NCBI GenBank assembly: GCA_947179155.2
Contig: OX359270.1
Span: forward strand, 5,756,577 to 5,820,576
Length of the DNA stretch: 64,000 nt
Direction of reading: 5' to 3'
Origin: Hedera helix
Taxonomy: Eukaryota; Streptophyta; Magnoliopsida; Apiales; Araliaceae
The notes beneath the pieces were generated by a model. The model saw nothing but the letters and a program-made list of their open reading frames with translations. It did not search any database and was not told where the DNA came from. How positions within the stretch are numbered: position 1 is the first letter of the stretch; every line of letters starts with the position of its first letter. A program made the position numbers and the translations under genes. Below are positions 61,289 through 64,000 of the stretch, one piece after another.

Positions 61289-61867
61289 AAACACGGCTTC
61301 CCTTAATCTTTAACAGAGGAAAGAATTAAACCCATTAAAAATTAAACCATACCAACCAAAATCAACCCAATAAAAGTTCTATTTTTTCTAATTTGAGAGA
61401 AATAAAATGGAATGGGAAACTAGTTTAAACTCGTTAAAGGTAAATCATAAGAATCAAAATCAACTCAATAAAGTTTTAGTTTTCCTGTACAAGGAAAAAG
61501 CAGGTGCGAAAATGGTTTAACATAAGAATCGTAATCAACCAAACAATGCTAAACCATAATAAATCAAAATCAACCCAATAAAATTTTAGTTTTCTAGCTT
61601 GAGAGAAGTGAAAAATGGAATGAGAAAATGGTTTCATCCCATTAAAGGTAAATTATAAGAATCAAAATCAACCCAATAAAGTTTTTGCTTTCCTCAACAA
61701 ATAAAAAATCAGGTGCAAATATGGCTTAACATATGAAATCAAAATCAACCCAATAAACCTAAACCATAAGATTCAAAATCAACCCAATTTTTTTTTAATT
61801 TTCCTCTGAAACTAAAATAATGGGGTCCAAAAAAGGTTTAACATTATTAAGGAAATCAATTCAAAAT

Positions 61868-62084
61868 TGGCCAACTCACACAATCAAGATATTCTTTGTA
61901 ATTGGTGTAGGCTAAAATTGTGCATACGTTATTATTTTATTCTTTTGTAACAGTTAGAATCTAGCTTTAATGTCTGTATATTGCCTAAGATAGAATAGTT
62001 GCGTTGTATATATATATTTACAGAACGAATCAATGAAATGTGTGTGGAATTATTTCCATTGAACCTGCAGTGTTTTATTTTCCA
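61868..62084 (+). repeat. Candidate left LTR of copia relic
   Basis: The segment ends TTTTCCA and is followed two bases later by TGGTATCACGAGTC (62087-62100), a variant of the plant tRNA-Met primer-binding site. Its left limit is a guess (first TG after the choline kinase homology ends). A TATATATATA stretch near 62010 could be its TATA element. Confidence 0.5.
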
Positions 62085-62130
62085 TATGGTATCACGAGTC
62101 TTACCCTCAAACGAGTTTTCGATCCTTACA

Positions 62131-63000
62131 ATGATTTCTGTAACAAACACCAACAACCAACCCATTTCCTCCAATGAAATTCCTCTTGTCGTCTTTTCAA
62201 CATAATTGCACAAATCAATGAGAAACTAACACCCTCCACCTTTCCTCAATTGCATGCCCAATTTGAGGCACTCCTAATTGGCTATGACTTGATGGACTAT
62301 GTTAATGGAGACTCTCTATGCCCTGTCTCCGATGGAACTCCCTCATCACAGTTATAAAGACATCACTGGATTAGGCAAGATAAGCTTATTCTCAGTGCTA
62401 TTCTTGTCTCTACATCCACTACCATCACTCCTCTCATAGACACAACCAAGACATCTTAAGAAGCATGGAAAAAACTCAAGAACATATATGCCAGTAAGTC
62501 GAGTACAAGAGCAATGCAACTGAGAGAAGAACTGACCTTGATCCAGCGAGGGAATTGCACGGTTCCAGACTATCTCCATGCTGTTAAAGCACTAGCTAAC
62601 AAAATTGCTCTCATAGATCATTCAATTTTAGTCACTCACTTTTGGTGAAAGATATTACTTCAAACGAGAGACTCAACATCCTTCTCAACTCCTCAAAAGT
62701 CCTTGTCAAGGCATGCTTACAGAAGGATGACAACTACAAGATCTTGATTAGCTCTACCCAGTAAATGGAATCCCAAGAACACAGCCTTCAAGGAGTCAAG
62801 GGGTGTACACATGACAACTCTGCAACTACCATATAAAGAAACAACTCACCGATGAGCTTGAGCTTAATCTGAAAAGTTGTAAAAAGGTCATTCAAGACTC
62901 TTCTGGAAGGAAGATGAAGATATTGTTCTACTTGCCAATAGGTTAATGAAGATTATGAAGAAAGACAAGATCAACTTCATCAAACACCGACAACAACAAT
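62131..63000 (+). pseudogene. Copia gag remnant
   Basis: With one early frame change the plus strand reads FNIIAQINEKLT, then QFEALLIGYDLMDYVNGD, then AWKKLKNIYASKSSTRAMQL and PDYLHAVKALANKIALIDH. This order is that of copia N-terminal and UBN2 gag domains. Several in-frame stops (for example at about 62354 and 62457) and later frame changes show it is dead. A charged tail continues to about 63000. Confidence 0.8.
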
Positions 63001-63344
63001 AACAAAGCATTCAACTCCATAGATCTGTGTTTCATCTGCAAGAGGCCAAATCACCATATTTACTATCTGTAGCAAGCTCTATATGAAGGGGAGGAGCCTG
63101 ATCTTTGAAGAAACATGGCTTATTACCAAGCGACTCTAATGTTACTCAATATAATGGTATGATTGACTCTCTCATATATTTGACTGCTAGTAATTTTAAA
63201 AATTATAATTCTAACATAAATATGTGTTAGATATTAAGACTAATCCCAAGGAATTACAATTTAAACATCTATTAAACGAATCTTTAATATCTAACGGACA
63301 CTCCAGATTTAAGGTTATGGTAACTCAATGAGTCTCCATTCAAT

Positions 63345-63775
63345 TTGTTTAGATATTAGATGCTAACTTTGCAGGATATAAAGTAGATAGTAAAATTATT
63401 AATGGGATGTGCAAAAATTGTTAAAGGATAGATTTGTCTCATAGGTCAGCAAGAAGCAAAACTCAATGTCTAACTACTGCAAAGCTGAATACATTGCATC
63501 TGAAAGCTGCTGAGCTAAAAGGATGAAAAATCAGTTAACTAGCTATGGTTCTAAATTTATTCCTATTTCCTATTAATACTATTACCATGATACTACTGTC
63601 TTACATTTTTGAACTGAAACATTCAAAGGCATCTGTGTATACTGGGATTATGGGCAAAATGATGATATGGCTTTACATAATTTCCTAACAGATGATCAAA
63701 TTACAGATGTGTTTATTAAACTATTAAATGAATATAGATTTAATGAGTAACAAGTTTTAGGCATGCTGAACTTAA
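63345..63775 (+). pseudogene. Copia RNase H C-terminal remnant
   Basis: Pieces in shifting frames match the end of copia pol: DANFAGYKVDSK near 63360, KKQNSMSNYCKAEYIASESC near 63450-63520, MKNQLTSYG and DDQITDVFIKLLNEYRF near 63690-63740, then VLGMLN. Integrase and reverse transcriptase, which should separate it from gag, are missing. Either a large deletion joined the two or they come from different elements. Confidence 0.75.
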
Positions 63776-64000
63776 AGTTGATTATACTTAATTCGTCTTG
63801 TCTGTCTAATCATAAAGAAGAAAATCGTAGAATGTAAGTACTTTGTGAGGGAGGATAGAGTGAATATCGAATCGTTAAGTGAATATTCACTGAAAATCAC
63901 TTTACAAAAGTCAAAGGCATAAAGACTCTTCTTAGTAAGTTCAACAATCAATTCAACGAGTTGATGGGTGATGTAAGGATCAAATGTAGAGTTAGGAATA
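63776..64000. other. Right edge, possibly copia 3' LTR
   Basis: No gene recognised. If the RNase H relic still has a 3' LTR it should begin here, but no match to 61868-62084 was seen. Confidence 0.3.

Larger units (their letters stand above)
59258..61845 (-). repeat. Segmental duplicate of choline kinase 5' part
   Basis: Collinear with 29257-31205 in the same orientation. It covers the last bases of intron 1 with the first few of exon 2, all of intron 1, exon 1 and part of the leader-intron repeat array. Identity is high by eye, including intronic blocks such as CTTTTAATATGGAAGCTCCA. A small insert near 59900-60000 and the 503-bp MITE are extra. The break at 59258 falls within exon 2; the other lies inside the leader array. 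Confidence 0.92.

Overview
The window looks like a gene-poor, AT-rich stretch of a eudicot nuclear genome. Split genes with GT-AG introns, (TA)n microsatellites, small DNA transposons and degraded LTR and non-LTR retroelements all point that way. Protein similarity suggests an asterid, most likely Solanaceae; this is inference from family knowledge, not a database result. No bacterial, organellar, CRISPR, rRNA or tRNA signal was seen.

Layout, left to right. (1) 1-4.4 kb, + strand: the C-terminal three exons of an ARV1-like ER lipid-homeostasis gene, with a miniature LTR element (TRIM-like, 1160-1787) upstream. (2) 5.4-7.5 kb: a non-autonomous Ty1/copia element with two LTRs, decayed gag and a pre-integrase remnant but no reverse transcriptase. 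(3) 7.5-12.7 kb: MITE-like repeats, long (TA)n tracts and a fold-back element. (4) 12.7-17.8 kb, - strand: a complete ten-exon class IV HD-ZIP transcription factor (HDG11-like, 710 aa). (5) 21.2-30.7 kb, - strand: a complete seven-exon choline kinase (351 aa) whose third intron has grown to 6.5 kb and holds an antisense, 5'-truncated LINE. Its non-coding leader exon lies near 31.6 kb. (6) 32-34 kb: Stowaway-like and hAT-type MITEs. (7) 34.6-48.6 kb, - strand (leader exon near 51.5 kb): a CNGC19/20-type cyclic-nucleotide-gated channel gene. It carries three frame-breaking indels and several losses of conserved residues and is best read as a pseudogene. (8) 53.0-56.0 kb: a 2,979-bp solo LTR with a perfect 5-bp target duplication and internal tandem arrays. 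(9) 59.3-61.85 kb, - strand: a duplicated copy of choline kinase exon 1 plus flanking introns, with its exon split by a 503-bp hAT-type MITE carrying an 8-bp target duplication. (10) 61.87-63.8 kb: decayed copia gag and copia RNase H remnants.

The genes do not form an operon or pathway. Choline kinase (phosphatidylcholine synthesis) and ARV1 (ER sterol/GPI handling) both touch ER lipids, but nothing in the sequence ties them together. The main story is genome dynamics: two intact housekeeping or developmental genes lie beside a decaying channel gene and a TE-interrupted segmental duplication. Exon joins were worked out by hand from splice sites, reading phase and family conservation, without transcript data.
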